This document shows, one piece after another, positions 1 through 6,630 of a stretch of 11,175 nucleotides of DNA. The notes under the pieces are model-generated. The model was not told the DNA's origin. It made no database searches and worked only from the letters and a program-made list of their open reading frames with translations. How positions within the stretch are numbered: position 1 is the stretch's first letter; each line of letters opens with the position of its first letter. The position numbers and the translations under genes were made by a program. The stretch covers positions 1-11,175 of the forward strand of contig DFBT01000103.1 in assembly GCA_002366725.1 (NCBI GenBank). The letters are read 5' to 3'. This DNA is from Caldifarciminota bacterium UBA3073 (GTDB lineage Bacteria > Hydrothermota > UBA3073).

Positions 1-17
1 GGTGGTCAAAATGCCCC

Positions 18-47
18 AAAAAGTGTAACGATTCGTTACACTTTTTT
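18..47. terminator. Perfect A-rich/T-rich palindrome, probable bidirectional terminator
   Basis: Arms 18-31 and 33-46 are perfect 14-base reverse complements around a single central T. As RNA this gives GTGTAAC paired with GTTACAC around a short GATTC loop, with a run of A before it and six T after it, which is the layout of a two-way intrinsic terminator. It would end a gene lying left of the window. The same dyad could be an operator; no gene is near enough to decide. Confidence 0.55.
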
Positions 48-508
48 GACACCAATTTTCTGGAAAAACTTTTATAAGTTGTGGTTTTGAAAGGACTTGG
101 GAGAAAAAATTTCAGAAGAAAAAAAGTGGTAACACCCCCCCAAAAAAAGCAAAAAATGTTACACTCCCGGATAGCCAATTATGATGTGATGAATTTGCAT
201 AAGTTGCCGTTTTGTACGCACTTGCAGGGATTGCCACAAAGGGTGGGTGTTCATTGCACTTTGAAAAGTGCGATAATTTCCAGCATATTGATTTTTTTCT
301 GTCCGTTTTTGGGATTCTCTTTCACGGGCAGAGCAGAGGGGTGTAACCAATGCTTATTTAACATTATACAAAAAGAGTGGGGAAAAGTCAAGGAAAAAAT
401 CACCAGATGGGTCAACGCCAGCCCGCTGTATGTATCTAAATCCCAGTAAGTCTTTTCTTTTTAAACAGGGACTGGACGAGACTTGTATGAGAACTCAATT
501 AAGACATA

Positions 509-575
509 AGACCGAAGACAAGAGACCATAGACTCTACTGATTGATATTTCCCAGTCTTCATTTGGTCTGTTGTC
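509..575. repeat. Degenerate inverted repeat of AGACC/GGTCT type
   Basis: The left half (about 509-534) contains AGACCGAAGAC and AGACCATAGACT. The right half (about 553-575) contains AGTCTTCATTTGGTCT and TTGTCT, roughly its reverse complement. The pairing is imperfect. It looks like an old dispersed intergenic repeat; no function is inferred. Confidence 0.4.
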
Positions 576-637
576 TGCCTGCCCCGTAGAAGCGACTTGT
601 CCTGTGAAATGCTTGACTATTTCTTCAGGAAGCTATT

Positions 638-657
638 CAACGGGGCCTGCCCCGTTG
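638..657. repeat. Perfect 8-bp hairpin, CAACGGGG/CCCCGTTG
   Basis: Arms 638-645 and 650-657 are perfect reverse complements around a CCTG loop. No T-tract follows, so an intrinsic terminator is unlikely. The CCTGCC core recurs in other intergenic hairpins of the window. Confidence 0.55.
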
Positions 658-788
658 TAGCATAGCGACTTTACGTGATAGTCTTTATCTGAACAATTTG
701 TCTCTTTGAGGTCTCTTTAAAGTCCCTTTTACATTAGAAATCAAGAAAAGGTCTGTGGCTTCGGTTAATTACATGCAGCCGATAACCG

Positions 789-828
789 GTACTTCGTGGA
801 TTTCGTGCCTTCGTGCCTTCGTGGTTTA
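789..828. repeat. TTCGTG tandem tract
   Basis: Four imperfect 8-9-base units beginning TTCGTG follow one another and end in TTCGTGGTTT. The tract ends 18 bases before the -35 box of the helicase promoter. It resembles the CTCTGTGGTT-type tracts seen before nadE and the TPR gene in this window. Confidence 0.5.
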
Positions 829-846
829 AACTTTTGACTTTTTTCC

Positions 847-875
847 TTGACATTTATCCAGTTATGGTTTATAAT
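847..875 (+). promoter_or_regulatory. Perfect sigma-70 promoter of the helicase gene
   Basis: TTGACA at 847-852 and TATAAT at 870-875 are separated by exactly 17 bases, a full consensus match. Transcription would be expected to start near 882, only about 4 bases before the ATG at 886. A TTG-initiated reading of the helicase gene from 847 would put its start codon inside the -35 box, which makes that start very unlikely. Confidence 0.9.
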
Positions 876-885
876 AATGCACATT

Positions 886-2796
886 ATGTACGACCTGAAT
901 TATATATTCAATGCCCTCCTCGCAAATACCCTGAAGGACTACGAAAACCGAGAAGAGCAATTACAGATGGCATATGGGGTGAAGGAGGCGTTGGATAAAA
1001 ATAATATCCTGATAGTCGAAGCGGGAACTGGAATCGGCAAAACCCTCGCATATCTCATACCCGCGATACTGTGGTTGGACGAAGGTAAGCGGATTATAAT
1101 ATCGACATATACCAAAACCCTCCAGAATCAACTCCTGCAGAGCGATATTCCCCTCGCAAAATCTGTTCTTGGTTCTCCAGTAGTTGCCAATGTGGCATTC
1201 GGGGGGCAAAATTATCTATGTCGGAGAAGATTCAAGAATCTTCTGTCGGAGGGGGCGTTCCTGCCCTTCCAGCAGAATGAGGTGGAGAGATTGATCCTCT
1301 GGCAGAAAACGACACGAACGGGACTGCGCGGCGAGGCAGAGGAAGACGGCAAAATTTCGATGTGGAACGATGCCAGTCGGGGACCAAACACCTGTATCGG
1401 CAAATTATGCCGGGAAAGACAAAACTGCTATTACGAATATGCGAGGCGTAAACTCTACACCTCGCAGCTCATCGTTACAAACCATCATCTCTTTTTTGCA
1501 AATCTATCCTGTGGCGGCAAAATTCTTCCAAGATACAAAGCGGTCATCTTCGACGAGGCACACAACCTTGAGAATGTCGCAACATCCTATTTCGGAGAAA
1601 GTATCACAAACTACGCCCTCACCTATCTTCTGAGGGAGATCAGAACCAGGAATATAAAGGGGACAAAGCCTCTCCTCGAATCGACACGGGATGCGGGTGA
1701 GGTTCTCTTCGATACCATAAAGAGAAAAATTCCCTCACCCAATACGAGAATAAGACAACCGATCAATATAAAGACAGACAGCCTATTTAAAAACCTCAAT
1801 AAACTTGCGAAAACACTCTCCCACATCGAAACCGAGGACGAAGAGGAGAAGGCGGAACTCGGCAATCTTTCGGACAGGGTAACGGCGGTGAGGGCAACCG
1901 TCGAGCACTTTATATCGCTGAAAGACCCGGACAGTGTCTACTGGGTTGAGACCAATAAAAACTGGATAGCTCTGCAGAGTGCCCCCATAGATGTATCGCG
2001 TTCACTCTCTTCAAGTGTATTCAATGGAGACATGCCGATGATACTGTGTTCCGCAACGATGACAACACATCCGAACGACTTTCGGTTTCTCAAAGAAAAA
2101 CTCGGAATTGCATCGGGGAGGAGCATATCCCTTTCCTCGCCGTTCGATTATAAGAATAACTCCATCCTCTACATCCCGCTGGACGGACCGGACCCAAGAA
2201 GTGATGGATACCCGGATTTCATCACAGACCAGACAGAAAAACTCATCGATATAACGGGGGGAAGTGCATTTCTTCTCTTCACATCCTATAAACTTATGGA
2301 TGAAGTATATAACAATTTATCACACCGTTTGCCCGATTACAACCTTCTGAGGCAGGGGGACACCTCAAGGGATATCCTACTTGAGAGGTTTAAACACGGA
2401 AGGAGGGCTGTCCTCCTCGGCGCATCCACTTTCTGGCAGGGCGTAGATGTGCCGGGAGACTCTCTCGTATCGGTGATAATAACGAAACTCCCATTTGATG
2501 TCCCAACAGACCCCCTGGAGGAGGCGAGGATAGAAAGGCTGCGAGAGGAAGGAAGAAATGCATTTCTCTTTTATCAATTACCGAAGGCTATTTTGACCCT
2601 GAAGCAGGGGTTCGGGAGGCTCATCCGTAAAAAGACGGACTATGGAATGGTTGCAATACTCGACACCAGGATAAGGAAGAAATACTACGGGAAATTCTTC
2701 CTCTCTGCAATTCCCGATTCGAAGACAGTCTCGTCTATGGGAGAGGCGAGGGAATTTTTTGTGAAAAAAAGGGGCAGCCCGGAAAAAATGATATGA
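886..2796 (+). CDS. dinG: DinG/XPD-family Fe-S ATP-dependent DNA helicase
   Basis: A superfamily 2 helicase of the DinG/YoaA type (COG1199), 636 residues from ATG 886; such enzymes unwind DNA 5'-3' during repair and resolution of unusual structures. Walker A AGTGIGKT lies at residues 46-53 and the DEAH box at 223-226. Cys112, Cys170, Cys175 and Cys181 sit between them, as expected for the 4Fe-4S cluster of this family. The helicase C2 domain shows motif V (FWQGVD, about 516-521) and motif VI (QGFGRLIR, 574-581). No exonuclease domain precedes the helicase, unlike the Firmicutes form. I chose ATG 886 because the promoter occupies 847-875 and transcription should begin near 882; ATG 877 would lie before the transcript. 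There is no Shine-Dalgarno sequence, so the message is probably leaderless. The exact subfamily (DinG or YoaA) is not settled. Confidence 0.92.
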   Translation: MYDLNYIFNALLANTLKDYENREEQLQMAYGVKEALDKNNILIVEAGTGIGKTLAYLIPAILWLDEGKRIIISTYTKTLQNQLLQSDIPLAKSVLGSPVVANVAFGGQNYLCRRRFKNLLSEGAFLPFQQNEVERLILWQKTTRTGLRGEAEEDGKISMWNDASRGPNTCIGKLCRERQNCYYEYARRKLYTSQLIVTNHHLFFANLSCGGKILPRYKAVIFDEAHNLENVATSYFGESITNYALTYLLREIRTRNIKGTKPLLESTRDAGEVLFDTIKRKIPSPNTRIRQPINIKTDSLFKNLNKLAKTLSHIETEDEEEKAELGNLSDRVTAVRATVEHFISLKDPDSVYWVETNKNWIALQSAPIDVSRSLSSSVFNGDMPMILCSATMTTHPNDFRFLKEKLGIASGRSISLSSPFDYKNNSILYIPLDGPDPRSDGYPDFITDQTEKLIDITGGSAFLLFTSYKLMDEVYNNLSHRLPDYNLLRQGDTSRDILLERFKHGRRAVLLGASTFWQGVDVPGDSLVSVIITKLPFDVPTDPLEEARIERLREEGRNAFLFYQLPKAILTLKQGFGRLIRKKTDYGMVAILDTRIRKKYYGKFFLSAIPDSKTVSSMGEAREFFVKKRGSPEKMI

Positions 2797-3085
2797 AAAA
2801 ATACAGAAGAAACCACAGAGGTCACAGAGGTAATATTAAACATCAAAAATCAAACCTGCCTGCGGTAGGCAGGTATCAAAATGACATATCAAAATTCAAA
2901 AATGCTCTGGGCTCTCTGTGTGCCCTGTGGTTCAAAAGATGGGATAAAGAGATTGGTTTTACCTATCTGCCGACAGGCAAGATAAGAGGTCATTCACCCC
3001 GCCTTTGGCGGGGTAGGGAGGGGAGGAATAAAGATCTTTCATAAATCTTTAATGAATCAAAATCTCTGTGCTCTCCGTGGTTAGA
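2797..3085. repeat. Nested intergenic repeats between dinG and nadE
   Basis: No gene is seen here; an open frame at 2793-3044 merely reads through repeats. ACCACAGAGGTCACAGAGGT (2812-2831) is answered by an inverted CTCTGGGCTCTCTGTG-CCTGTGGTT tract (2905-2932) and a second CTCTGTGCTCTCCGTGGTT tract (3064-3082). Between the first two lies an ATCAAAA-rich stretch (about 2840-2900) interrupted by a perfect hairpin ACCTGCCT/AGGCAGGT (2854-2874). A further imperfect CTGCC/GGCAAG hairpin lies near 2967-2982, and a perfect ACCCCGCC/GGCGGGGT hairpin at 2996-3014. The order suggests repeats inserted into repeats. Confidence 0.65.
2996..3014. repeat. Perfect GC-rich hairpin, ACCCCGCC-TTT-GGCGGGGT
   Basis: An 8-bp perfect stem with a TTT loop. 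It is followed by AGGGAGG rather than a T-tract, so it is not a standard terminator. It is one of several GC-rich hairpins scattered in the spacers of this window. Confidence 0.55.
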
Positions 3086-3111
3086 TTTTTTACAATACCA
3101 GAAGGCGGTTC

Positions 3112-3117
3112 GGGAGG
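3112..3117 (+). promoter_or_regulatory. Strong Shine-Dalgarno that fixes the nadE start
   Basis: GGGAGG lies 4 bases before ATG 3122. It argues for this start rather than the upstream in-frame GTG at 3068, which lies in repeat sequence and has no ribosome binding site. Confidence 0.75.
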
Positions 3118-3121
3118 TTTT

Positions 3122-3916
3122 ATGCGAGAATTTGATGTGGAAGGTACAAAGAGATTTCTCGTGGCGTCCCTCGCAGATGAGATAAAGGCGAGGGGATTCA
3201 AAAAGGGGGTGGTGGGTGTGTCGGGCGGACTCGATTCGTCCGTGGTGGTGACACTGCTCTCGTTATCGCTCGGAAAGAAGAATGCTATAGGTGTAATTAT
3301 GCCCTACGATGTTACGAGAGAAGAGGATACAAGGGACGCAACTGAAGTTTTGGAGAGCCTCGGGGTGAGAAGTTACAGAATAGATATATCGCCAATGGTG
3401 GACGATTATTTTAAAAACTTTCCCACGGCGGATAAGGTGAGAAGGGGTAACAAGATGGCGAGAGAGCGTATGAGCGTATTATATGACATATCTGCCCTGG
3501 AAAATGCGCTGGTCATAGGTACTGGTAATAAGACCGAATACAACCTCGGATATTCCACCTTGTTTGGAGATGCCGCCTGCGCAATAGCCCCGATAGGAGA
3601 CCTTTATAAAACAGAGGTAAGAAAGCTGGCTTCCCATATGGGGGTACTTGAAAAAATTATAAAAAAGGTCCCAACTGCGGGTCTGTGGAAGGGGCAAACC
3701 GATGAGGGAGAATTGGGTTACACCTACGATGAAATAGATAAGCTCCTTTATTACATCATCGACCTGCAATATCCAAAGAAAAAACTCTTGCATATGGATT
3801 TTGACCTGGAGTTCATTGAAGATATCTTTCTCAGGATCAATGACACCGAGTTCAAAAGGAAACCTCCACATATAATGAAGATACCGAAACGCGTGAAGTA
3901 TGTTCATAAATATTAA
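3122..3916 (+). CDS. nadE: NH3-dependent NAD+ synthetase
   Basis: Catalyses the last step of NAD synthesis in the cytoplasm: deamido-NAD + ATP + ammonia gives NAD + AMP + PPi. At 264 residues it is the short, ammonia-using form; there is no nitrilase (glutaminase) domain. The ATP-pyrophosphatase P-loop SGGLDSS lies at residues 34-40. GTGNKTEYNLGY (133-144), PIGDLYKTEV (157-166) and the AGLWKGQTDEGELGYTY segment are characteristic of NadE. ATG 3122 is preferred over an in-frame GTG at 3068 because GGGAGG (3112-3117) lies 4 bases upstream, and because residues before it derive from a CTCTGTGGTT repeat tract. A possible -10 box TACAAT (3091-3096) lies upstream without a recognisable -35. The gene overlaps the following one by 17 bases, so it probably heads a three-gene operon. 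Confidence 0.95.
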   Translation: MREFDVEGTKRFLVASLADEIKARGFKKGVVGVSGGLDSSVVVTLLSLSLGKKNAIGVIMPYDVTREEDTRDATEVLESLGVRSYRIDISPMVDDYFKNFPTADKVRRGNKMARERMSVLYDISALENALVIGTGNKTEYNLGYSTLFGDAACAIAPIGDLYKTEVRKLASHMGVLEKIIKKVPTAGLWKGQTDEGELGYTYDEIDKLLYYIIDLQYPKKKLLHMDFDLEFIEDIFLRINDTEFKRKPPHIMKIPKRVKYVHKY

Positions 3917-4358
3917 CGAAATCCGAACCGGGGATAAGCTTGAGTTCACCCTCTCAAAGGATGAGGTCGACATAAGTGAACTTGAAGAGATAGCCATATG
4001 CAGATTCGTCCTCGCGAAATTAAAGAAAAGGGTGAGGGTAAAGGGGGATGTCTCGTTCAAGCTCAAATTGACCTGCGTGAGATGCCTTGAGGTGATTACA
4101 AAGGAATTTGGTGAAAGGGTGGACTGCATATTTGAACCGGGAATCCCCAATATAACCGAAGGAGCGCAGATAGAAATCACAAAAAATGATATAGAGAAAT
4201 ATTACTATGTGGGGGATGAGATAGATCTTACTCCACTTGTGAGGGACACGATTCTCCTTACAATACCTATAAAACCTCTCTGCTCGCCCGATTGCAGGGG
4301 ATTATGCCCCCGTTGCGGCAAAAACCTGAACGAGGGAGACTGCGAATGCCAAAAATAG
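3900..4358 (+). CDS. YceD/DUF177 family protein
   Basis: A 152-residue member of the YceD (DUF177, COG1399) family, linked in other bacteria to 23S rRNA accumulation and usually encoded next to rpmF (ribosomal protein L32). Cys59 and Cys62 (CVRC) match the conserved central pair. The C-terminus is a cysteine-rich, probably zinc-binding segment with Cys128, 132, 136, 139, 148 and 150 and the PLCSPDCRGLCPRCGKNL signature common in this family. The start ATG overlaps the end of nadE by 17 bases, with only a weak GTGAAG before it, which implies translational coupling. No rpmF follows; wecB starts inside the last codons instead. The family call is firm; the molecular role is known only in outline. 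Confidence 0.85.
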   Translation: MFININEIRTGDKLEFTLSKDEVDISELEEIAICRFVLAKLKKRVRVKGDVSFKLKLTCVRCLEVITKEFGERVDCIFEPGIPNITEGAQIEITKNDIEKYYYVGDEIDLTPLVRDTILLTIPIKPLCSPDCRGLCPRCGKNLNEGDCECQK

Positions 4359-5476
4359 CTGTTGTGATCGGCACAAGACCCGATGCCATAAAACTCGCAC
4401 CACTCGTGAAAGTGATGGAAAATGACGGGTCATTTAAAACCTCTCTCCTAGCTACAGCCCAGCACAGAAGATTGCTCGACCAGGTTCTTTCCGTGTTCTC
4501 GCTATCTCCCGACTACGACTTTAATATAATGATAGAGGGTCAGGATCTCTTCCATATCTCCTCACGGGCACTCACACTGTTCAAAACTGCGTATAAAAGT
4601 TTACTGCCCGATATGGTGCTCGTTCAGGGAGATACCACCACCACATTCATCGCCGCACTCGCCGCATTCTATGAGGGGATTCCCGTTGGCCATGTGGAGG
4701 CGGGTTTGAGGAGTTTTGATAAACACAACCCATACCCCGAAGAAATGAACAGAATCCTGACGGATAATCTATCGACCATCCTCTTTGCGCCCACAAAGAA
4801 GGCAAGGGAGAACCTCCTGCAAGAGGCAATCACCAAAAATGTATATGTGACGGGAAACACGGCGATCGATGCAATAAACATGGCAATTGAACAACCAAAG
4901 ACAGACCGATTGGGCATAAGAGAGGGGAAACGAAAACTTATCCTCGTAACCTGTCATAGAAGGGAAAATTTTGGAGAACCAGTAAGGGAGGTATGTCGTG
5001 CATTAAAGGATATCGTTGAGAATTTTGAGGATGTGGAAATCGTATATCCCGTCCATCCCAATCCAAATGTGAAGCTGCCCGTAAATGAAACACTGAAAGA
5101 TATGGAGAGGATACGCTTGATAGACCCTCCTCCCTATCTCGAATTTATCAATCTGATGGCAAACTCGTATCTCGTGCTGACGGACTCGGGTGGTCTTCAG
5201 GAAGAGGCTCCCTCACTCAACAAGCCCGTGCTCGTGATGAGAAAGGTGACCGAGAGGACAGAGGGAATAGAAGCGGGCACGGCAATCCTGGTGGGCACAA
5301 ACAGAGAGAGAATCGTGGAATCGGTATCAAGATTACTGAGAAACCGGGCACTCTATGAATCTATGTCCGGCAAGAAAAATCCTTACGGTGATGGTAAGGC
5401 GAGTCGGCGTATACATGCGTACATAAGAGGATATTTCAACCTTCCCCACGAGGAGATACCGGAGTTTAGTTCCTGA
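4346..5476 (+). CDS. wecB: UDP-N-acetylglucosamine 2-epimerase, WecB type
   Basis: Interconverts UDP-GlcNAc and UDP-ManNAc in the cytoplasm, feeding surface polysaccharide or cell-wall glycan synthesis. The length from ATG 4346, 376 residues, matches E. coli WecB. Family motifs are present: GTRPDAIKLAPL near the N-terminus (the usual Glu of GTRPEA is Asp), QGDTT with Asp96, HVEAGLRS with Glu118, PEEMNR with Glu132, HRREN with His204, YPVHPNP, and the UDP-binding DSGGLQEEAP loop. Asp96, Glu118 and Glu132 align with known catalytic acids; His204 fits the catalytic histidine. ATG 4346 was chosen over an in-frame ATG at 4292 because GAGGGAG (about 4332-4338) lies 7 bases upstream and the protein then begins at the Rossmann strand. 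It overlaps the YceD gene by 13 bases. No other sugar-nucleotide genes are adjacent. A hydrolysing 2-epimerase is less likely but not excluded. Confidence 0.92.
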   Translation: MPKIAVVIGTRPDAIKLAPLVKVMENDGSFKTSLLATAQHRRLLDQVLSVFSLSPDYDFNIMIEGQDLFHISSRALTLFKTAYKSLLPDMVLVQGDTTTTFIAALAAFYEGIPVGHVEAGLRSFDKHNPYPEEMNRILTDNLSTILFAPTKKARENLLQEAITKNVYVTGNTAIDAINMAIEQPKTDRLGIREGKRKLILVTCHRRENFGEPVREVCRALKDIVENFEDVEIVYPVHPNPNVKLPVNETLKDMERIRLIDPPPYLEFINLMANSYLVLTDSGGLQEEAPSLNKPVLVMRKVTERTEGIEAGTAILVGTNRERIVESVSRLLRNRALYESMSGKKNPYGDGKASRRIHAYIRGYFNLPHEEIPEFSS

Positions 5477-5706
5477 TCGTGGCTTATTTTTTTCTTTAAT
5501 CGTATGGGAAACTATACATTGACAGGAAAGAGATCTAAAGAGATTCTCGATTTATATTTATCTGTGTTTTTCTGCGTTTACCCCGTTAAATAGAACTGTT
5601 TCGAGAATGCTCTGATATTTATCGTTACATTATTTAACGGGGTGAATCCCTGCCTGCCGGTCCCTACGGATCCATATGGACAGGCAGGTGCGTCCAATTT
5701 TTTTTC
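5477..5706. repeat. Repeat-rich spacer between wecB and deoC
   Basis: No gene is seen. A T-rich run follows wecB (5484-5498) without a clear stem. ATCTGTGTTTTTCTGCGTTTA (5560-5580, a 21-base tract whose core is TCTGTG-TCTGCG) looks like a dispersed repeat half. An inverted pair TTACCCCGTTAAATA (5578-5592) and TATTTAACGGGGTGA (5631-5645) has one mismatch. It is followed by CCTGCCTG (5649-5656) and CAGGCAGG (5681-5688), which enclose the perfect 10-base palindrome TCCATATGGA (5671-5680). These lie immediately before the deoC promoter. Confidence 0.6.
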
Positions 5707-5735
5707 TTGACAAATCAGATAGTATATGTTATAAT
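5707..5735 (+). promoter_or_regulatory. Perfect sigma-70 promoter of deoC
   Basis: TTGACA at 5707-5712 and TATAAT at 5730-5735 are separated by exactly 17 bases. Transcription should start near 5742, about 2 bases before the ATG at 5744, so the deoC message is predicted to be leaderless. Confidence 0.9.
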
Positions 5736-5743
5736 AAATGTGG

Positions 5744-6391
5744 ATGGATATTGCGTCGTTCATAGACCACACACTGCTGAGACCAGACGCAACCGAAGCG
5801 GATATAGTGAGGCTGTGCGGGGAGTCCAAAAGATATCATTTCGCATCGTGCTGTGTAAATCCATGTTGGGTACCGCTTGTAAACAAACTCTTAATTGGAA
5901 GTGGCGTAAAGACATGCTCGGTGGTCGGTTTTCCACTCGGCTCATCACATATAACTGTAAAATCTTTCGAGGCGAACAAATGTGTGGAGGATGGTGCTGA
6001 AGAGATCGACATGGTCATGAATATAGGGGCGTTGAAATCGGGAAATACAGATCTCGTGATGGATGAAATAAAAGAGATAGTGAAGAGGACGGGAGCTACC
6101 GTGAAAGTCATTATAGAGACCTGCCTTCTGAGTACTGGGGAGAAGATCGAAGCGGCAAAGATCGTCATGGAAGCGGGCGCCCATTTCGTCAAGACCTCAA
6201 CGGGATTTTCGAAACACGGAGCAACCATAGAGGATGTAAAACTTTTGAAAACTGTGGTGGGCGAGAGAATAGGAATTAAGGCATCGGGGGGAATAAGGAC
6301 ATATAAACAGGCTGCGGATATGATAGAGGCGGGTGCAACGAGAATAGGAACATCTTCGGGTTTGGCAATAGTATCGGGCGCAAATAATTGA
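5744..6391 (+). CDS. deoC: Deoxyribose-phosphate aldolase
   Basis: Cleaves 2-deoxyribose-5-phosphate to glyceraldehyde-3-phosphate and acetaldehyde, the end of deoxynucleoside breakdown, in the cytoplasm. At 215 residues it is the usual short bacterial/archaeal form. Motifs are clear: FIDHTLLRPDAT near the N-terminus, EIDMVMNIGALKSG with Asp89, FVKTSTGF with the Schiff-base Lys150, and GIKASGGIRT with the second active-site Lys179. An in-frame ATG lies two codons upstream (5738) but only 2 bases after the -10 box, so it should precede the transcript; ATG 5744 is therefore preferred. No Shine-Dalgarno is present, in keeping with a leaderless message. The gene appears to be transcribed alone and ends 16 bases before the 3' end of the convergent tRNA gene. 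No other nucleoside-catabolism genes are nearby. Confidence 0.96.
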   Translation: MDIASFIDHTLLRPDATEADIVRLCGESKRYHFASCCVNPCWVPLVNKLLIGSGVKTCSVVGFPLGSSHITVKSFEANKCVEDGAEEIDMVMNIGALKSGNTDLVMDEIKEIVKRTGATVKVIIETCLLSTGEKIEAAKIVMEAGAHFVKTSTGFSKHGATIEDVKLLKTVVGERIGIKASGGIRTYKQAADMIEAGATRIGTSSGLAIVSGANN

Positions 6392-6407
6392 ATACGGCGG
6401 AGTAAAA

Positions 6408-6481
6408 TACGCCTGGAGGGAATCGAACCCCCAGCCCTCGGATTAGAAATCCGATGCTCTATCCTATTGAGCTACAGGCGC
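6408..6481 (-). tRNA. tRNA-Arg (anticodon UCU)
   Basis: On the - strand a full 74-base cloverleaf can be drawn. The acceptor GCGCCTG pairs with CAGGCGT (one G-U at the first pair), with discriminator A. The D-arm is GCTC/GAGC. The anticodon arm is TCGGA-TTTCTAA-TCCGA with anticodon TCT, reading AGA. The variable loop is 5 bases, and the T-arm is GGGGG-TTCGATT-CCCTC with one G-U. CCA is not encoded. It reads Arg codon AGA, which is frequent in the surrounding genes. It has its own promoter and lies convergent to deoC. No obvious terminator follows. Confidence 0.96.
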
Positions 6482-6489
6482 CTGTACTT

Positions 6490-6518
6490 ATTATAACATA
6501 AAACCAAAAAAATGTCAA
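6490..6518 (-). promoter_or_regulatory. Perfect sigma-70 promoter of tRNA-Arg
   Basis: On the - strand TTGACA (6518-6513) and TATAAT (6495-6490) are separated by exactly 17 bases. The predicted start near 6483 is only about 2 bases before the mature 5' end at 6481, leaving almost no 5' leader. Confidence 0.9.
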
Positions 6519-6529
6519 GCAAATTTTTC

Positions 6530-6614
6530 ACCACAGAGAACGCAGAGATTATGAGAAAAAAACAAGGTAGAATAAGTCTGTGTGCTCTCTGGGAGCTCTG
6601 TGACCTCTTTGGTT
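6530..6614. repeat. CACAGAG/CTCTGTG inverted intergenic repeat
   Basis: ACCACAGAGAACGCAGAGA (6530-6548) is answered by TCTGTGTGCTCTCTGGG and GCTCTGTGACCTCTTTGGTT (6577-6614), forming an imperfect inverted repeat around an A-rich centre. It is clearly related to the tracts at 2812-2932 and 3064-3082. It separates the tRNA promoter from the TPR gene. Confidence 0.65.
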
Positions 6615-6630
6615 TAATGTAAACCTTGCT

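Larger units (their letters stand above)
48..790. other. Long stretch without a convincing gene
   Basis: No protein family is recognisable in any frame. The longest open frame (81-449, +) starts at GTG without a ribosome binding site and encodes a basic, low-complexity product that resembles nothing I know. What is visible are short hairpins: GCACTT/AAGTGC around a TGAA loop at 256-271, an imperfect CCTG-GAAAT/ATTTC-CAGG pair at 601-629, and a perfect CAACGGGG/CCCCGTTG pair at 638-657. There are also two degenerate copies of a CCCCGT-AG-AGCGACTT motif (about 583-599 and 650-671). The stretch looks like accumulated intergenic repeats or decayed sequence. Confidence 0.5.

Noticed and set aside
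46..78. Possible promoter TTGACA ... TATAAG
   Set aside because: The spacer is 21 bases (19 for a poorer -10 box), it overlaps the T-run of the hairpin, and no gene follows.
81..449. 122-codon open frame on the + strand
   Set aside because: GTG start without a ribosome binding site, low-complexity basic N-terminus, no recognisable domain, and the surrounding sequence is repeat-like.
613..641. TTGACT as a -35 box
   Set aside because: No acceptable -10 box lies 16-18 bases downstream and no gene follows.
789..828. TTCGTG units as a CRISPR-like array
   Set aside because: Units are only 8-9 bases, directly adjoining, with no spacers and no cas genes.
847..885. Upstream extension of the helicase from TTG 847 or ATG 877
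   Set aside because: 847-875 is a perfect promoter; both codons lie before the expected transcription start, and the extra residues do not belong to the helicase fold.
2793..3044. 83-codon open frame after dinG
   Set aside because: It translates intergenic repeats and hairpins and has no family resemblance.
3479..4180. 233-codon open frame on the - strand
   Set aside because: It lies opposite nadE and the YceD gene, both firmly identified; its product resembles no family I know.
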